Positions 8,843 through 10,574 of a stretch of DNA of 10,574 nt are shown in pieces. The stretch lies in assembly GCA_010094045.1 (NCBI GenBank), contig ML986827.1:11630-22203 (forward strand), given 5' to 3'. Source of the stretch: Lojkania enalia (lineage: Eukaryota > Ascomycota > Dothideomycetes > Pleosporales). Position 1 is the stretch's first letter. The number at the start of each line of letters is the position of its first letter. The notes beneath the pieces were generated by a model, which saw only the letters and a program-made list of their open reading frames with translations, made no database searches and had not been told where the DNA came from. The position numbers were made by a program, and so were the translations under genes.

Positions 8843-9140
8843 TTAGTTAAGATTATAGGTATATTAGCATAATTAGTTATTATTATATAGTAGTACTATA
8901 CTAGGGATTAGGTTAGTTTAGTTTATATAGTAGTATTATACTAGGGATTAGGTTGGTTCGGTTTATATAATAGTACTATACTAGAGATTAGGTTAGATTG
9001 TAGGTATATTAGTACAACCGATTATTATCGTATAATAGTACTATATTAGAGATTAGGTTAGTTTAGTTTATATAATAGTACTATACTAGGGATTAGGTTA
9101 GTTCGGTTTATATAGTAGTACTATACTAGGGATTAGGTTA
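8843..9140. repeat. Two-level tandem repeat: 40-bp units within 145-bp blocks
   Basis: Units beginning tagtactatactaggg start at 8891, 8931, 8971, 9036, 9076 and 9116. The spacing is 40, 40, 65, 40 and 40 bp. The third unit of the first block is cut to about 25 bp and followed by a 40-bp linker (containing taggtatattagtacaac). A diverged copy of the same linker precedes the first unit (about 8845-8890). The pattern is thus a 145-bp higher-order repeat (40+40+25+40) present twice, with a last partial copy. Units differ by C/T and A/G changes. The array sits between the pol stop (9202) and the polypurine tract, that is, in the 3' non-coding region of element B. Confidence 0.9.
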
Positions 9141-9201
9141 GATTAGTATAGTATTATTATAAGCGTCTAAGAATATACTTAAATTAGACTCTAGTACCTA
9201 A

Positions 9202-9761
9202 TTAAAAATCTAGATGTAATATCGTATTTAGGTCTTATTTATTCGGGTTTCTAATATAGTAATCTTCTACAGCAGTTGTCTTAGCAAAATTACTAGCCGG
9301 GTACTATTTTAGGTTATAATAGCTAGTCTACTTAACTAGATATTCGTACTAGCGTCTCTATTAGTTATAGTAGAGGTCTTCTATTCGCTTAATAAAGTAT
9401 TCTAGTTCTCTATTAATCTTAATAGGTTTAGGGTTATATACTTATTAACTAGATAAGTAGTTAGATAACTTAGGTACTAGCTATAATAGTAATATATAGA
9501 ATATAGAATATATTTTAGCTAATTTAGGTAGCTTTAGTTTATAAACGTATAAGAATACTTTTACAATAATTTTATAGGGGCCTATATTCTTCTAGTTAAG
9601 CTTTTTTAACGGTCTTTATATACGTATATTTCTAGCGTTTAGCTAGACTAGATTACTAACCTAATAGTTAGGGGCTAGTACGTACTTACAGTTAGCGTAT
9701 TCTTATTAGAATACTTATACCTAGATAAGTTTTTCTCTAATATACTTTATAATATCCTTTA
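9202..9761 (-). pseudogene. Chromovirus integrase C-terminus with chromodomain (element B)
   Basis: Minus-strand frame ending at TAA (9202-9204). In order: REKLI, then APNY(Q)VSNLV(W)LNARNI typical of the integrase C-terminal barrel, KKLN(W)KNIGPYKII with the GPY motif intact (about 9565-9600), YVYKLKLPKLAKIYSIFY (the family reads Y-K-L-E-L-P...I-H-P-V-F-H), then a chromodomain: IEYFIKRIEDLYYN, YEYLVK(W)T, YPASNFAKTTAVEDYYIRNP, ending HLDF. Trp and Gln codons have become stops, for example in LVKW. The frame is cut at 9761/9762 by the LTR of element D, so the catalytic core is not in the window. The chromodomain and spacing differ from those of element A, so B is a different family. Confidence 0.9.
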
Positions 9762-10040
9762 TGTAACGATGCAAAGAAATCGTTCTATAAAAAGCTTTAT
9801 ATATAACCTTATCCTAAAGCTTTTCGCTTATCTTATCCTACCCCTAGTTCTACCCCTTTTCCCTTCCGTATATAGTTGTACACTCCCTTATAAGTAGTTT
9901 AGTAGTTCTTCTATATCCTTTCGTACAAGGCCTATAGGTATTAATAGAATTCCTAGGTCCCTAAACCCCCACGTACTCCTATATACCTCTAAGTAGATTC
10001 GTGCTATATTTAGACCTATTATCTTACCTACGCTATTATA
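9762..10040 (+). repeat. LTR of element D (279 bp)
   Basis: It starts TGTAACGATGCAAAG, retaining the original terminus that is mutated in the copy at 2193-2471, and ends CTATTATA. It aligns over its full length without gaps to the other copy, with about 28 differences, all C/T or A/G. A TATA-like motif (TATAAAAA) lies at 9786-9793. The insertion point in the integrase frame of element B is exact. Confidence 0.93.
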
Positions 10041-10574
10041 TTATATAGAAGAACTTAATACTACTAGTAACGGCCTCTTTAATAATATCGCATCGATTGT
10101 TTATTTAACTATATTTAAGTCTAAAATACACCTAATTTAGTTTAGGTTATAATACTTATACTCCGTTATATTAAATTATTGAGTTATCTAGATAGAATCT
10201 TAGAGACCTTCTATTAACCGAAGCCTTTAAGTTTAGAACTTCCTATCCCCTACAATTAAAATTACCTTCGGAAAAGCCGCGTAGAATATACCTAGGTAGA
10301 AACTTAGAGACTACTAATAACCTATTAGAATCAGAGGCAACCGCTAATATCTGACTATAATTTACCTTCTAATTCCTATACTAGAACCGATATATATATA
10401 AGTTGTAATAAGAGTAAGCTTCTATCTACGCGTGTAGAATAACTATTACCTTCTATAGGGGGCCCTATAATAGGCGGACCCCTCTCTATAGGGCCTATAA
10501 TAAAGAACCTATCTAATTTAGAGGGAAATTAGAGTAAACTAACCCTTAAGAAATAAATTATAATTTTATAAGAG
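10041..10574 (+). other. Leader region after the 5' LTR of element D, possible gag start
   Basis: This is internal sequence following the LTR, where a primer binding site and gag leader are expected. I could not match a tRNA 3' end with confidence. RIP damage looks slightly milder here, with several CA and TG left (for example at 10321-10352). Near the right edge a reading such as NLEGN(Q)SKLT is reminiscent of the start of a Gag domain but too short to assign. Two short palindromic blocks are at 10454-10469 and 10487-10499. No gene can be supported. Confidence 0.4.
10452..10505. repeat. Paired short palindromes in the element D leader
   Basis: Two related blocks, tctatagggggccctata and tctatagggcctata, stand 31 bp apart, each followed by ata. 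The first can pair TATAGGG with CCCTATA around two G. The second pairs TATAGG with CCTATA around one G. They are GC-rich against the local background. Function is unknown; they could fold in the leader RNA of the element. Confidence 0.55.

Larger units (their letters stand above)
8465..9761 (-). mobile_element. Element B: 3' part of a minus-strand Ty3/gypsy chromovirus
   Basis: Read right to left: integrase C-terminus with chromodomain (9761-9202), a tandem-repeat region (about 9140-8843), a polypurine tract (8763-8751), then an LTR beginning at 8750. The upstream part of Pol is displaced to the right by element D, whose LTR starts at 9762, and would continue beyond the window. The left end of the LTR is not resolved and the coordinate given is approximate. 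Confidence 0.8.
9762..10574 (+). mobile_element. Element D: 5' LTR and leader of a second copy of the element A family
   Basis: The LTR at 9762-10040 belongs to the same family as the 3' LTR of element A. No polypurine tract precedes it; instead the integrase frame of element B runs right up to 9761. That makes it either a 5' LTR with the element continuing to the right, or a solo LTR. The five bases before it (9757-9761, cttta) do not match the five after it (10041-10045, ttata) even allowing for RIP, which argues against a solo LTR. The body is outside the window. Confidence 0.75.

Noticed and set aside
8891..9140. Regular 40-bp repeats as a CRISPR array
   Set aside because: The whole unit repeats without unique spacers, the context is a fungal retroelement, and unit differences are RIP-type transitions.
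2193..10040. A single 7.8-kb LTR retrotransposon bounded by the two LTR copies
   Set aside because: The polypurine tract lies outside the left copy, a foreign transposase frame starts directly inside it, and the right copy has no polypurine tract before it.
9757..10045. Element D as a solo LTR
   Set aside because: The flanking five bases (cttta and ttata) do not match as a target duplication even allowing RIP changes; not excluded completely because the right flank is short.
1..10574. An AT-rich mitochondrial genome, or an organism with naturally AT-rich genes
   Set aside because: The bias is specific (CpA/TpG lost, CpG less so), known protein frames carry stops at Gln/Trp positions, and the LTR copies differ only by transitions.

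Overview
The window is a graveyard of nested transposable elements, almost certainly from a filamentous ascomycete (Pezizomycotina) that has repeat-induced point mutation (RIP). It is very AT-rich. CpA and its complement TpG are nearly absent (I counted only about 75 CpA by eye) and TpA is everywhere. Recognisable coding frames are full of TAA/TAG at positions where the protein families have Gln (CAA/CAG) or Trp (TGG), and the frames themselves are rarely shifted. No intact protein-coding gene, tRNA, rRNA or CRISPR array was found. All coding features are therefore listed as pseudogenes.

Layout, left to right. (A) 1-2471, plus strand: 3' end of a Ty3/gypsy chromovirus. It has the integrase core with D35E spacing, a GPF module and a chromodomain (1 to about 1100), then about 1.1 kb of unassigned coding-like sequence, a polypurine tract (2181-2192) and a 279-bp 3' LTR (2193-2471). 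(Pogo) 2472 to about 3586, plus strand: C-terminal half of a pogo/Fot1-type DDE transposase, cut on its left by LTR A. (C) about 3587-7016, minus strand: a second gypsy element, read from right to left as leader, Gag, zinc knuckle, protease and the start of reverse transcriptase, cut on its left by the pogo element. 7017-8470 is unassigned sequence with a minus-strand ORF relic. (B) about 8465-9761, minus strand: 3' end of a third gypsy element, comprising integrase C-terminus plus chromodomain (9202-9761), a higher-order tandem repeat, a polypurine tract (8751-8763) and the start of its 3' LTR. (D) 9762 to the right edge, plus strand: 5' LTR and leader of another copy of the family that made element A, inserted into the integrase region of B.

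The junctions give a relative order: A went into pogo, pogo went into C, and D went into B. The LTRs of A and D are both 279 bp and differ at about 28 sites, all transitions and no indels. Seven of these are adjacent CG/TA pairs, a clean RIP record. Nothing here looks functional. The most interesting points are the unassigned segment between pol and the polypurine tract of A, the 40/145-bp hierarchical repeat in B, and the unassigned ORF relic at 7590-8470.
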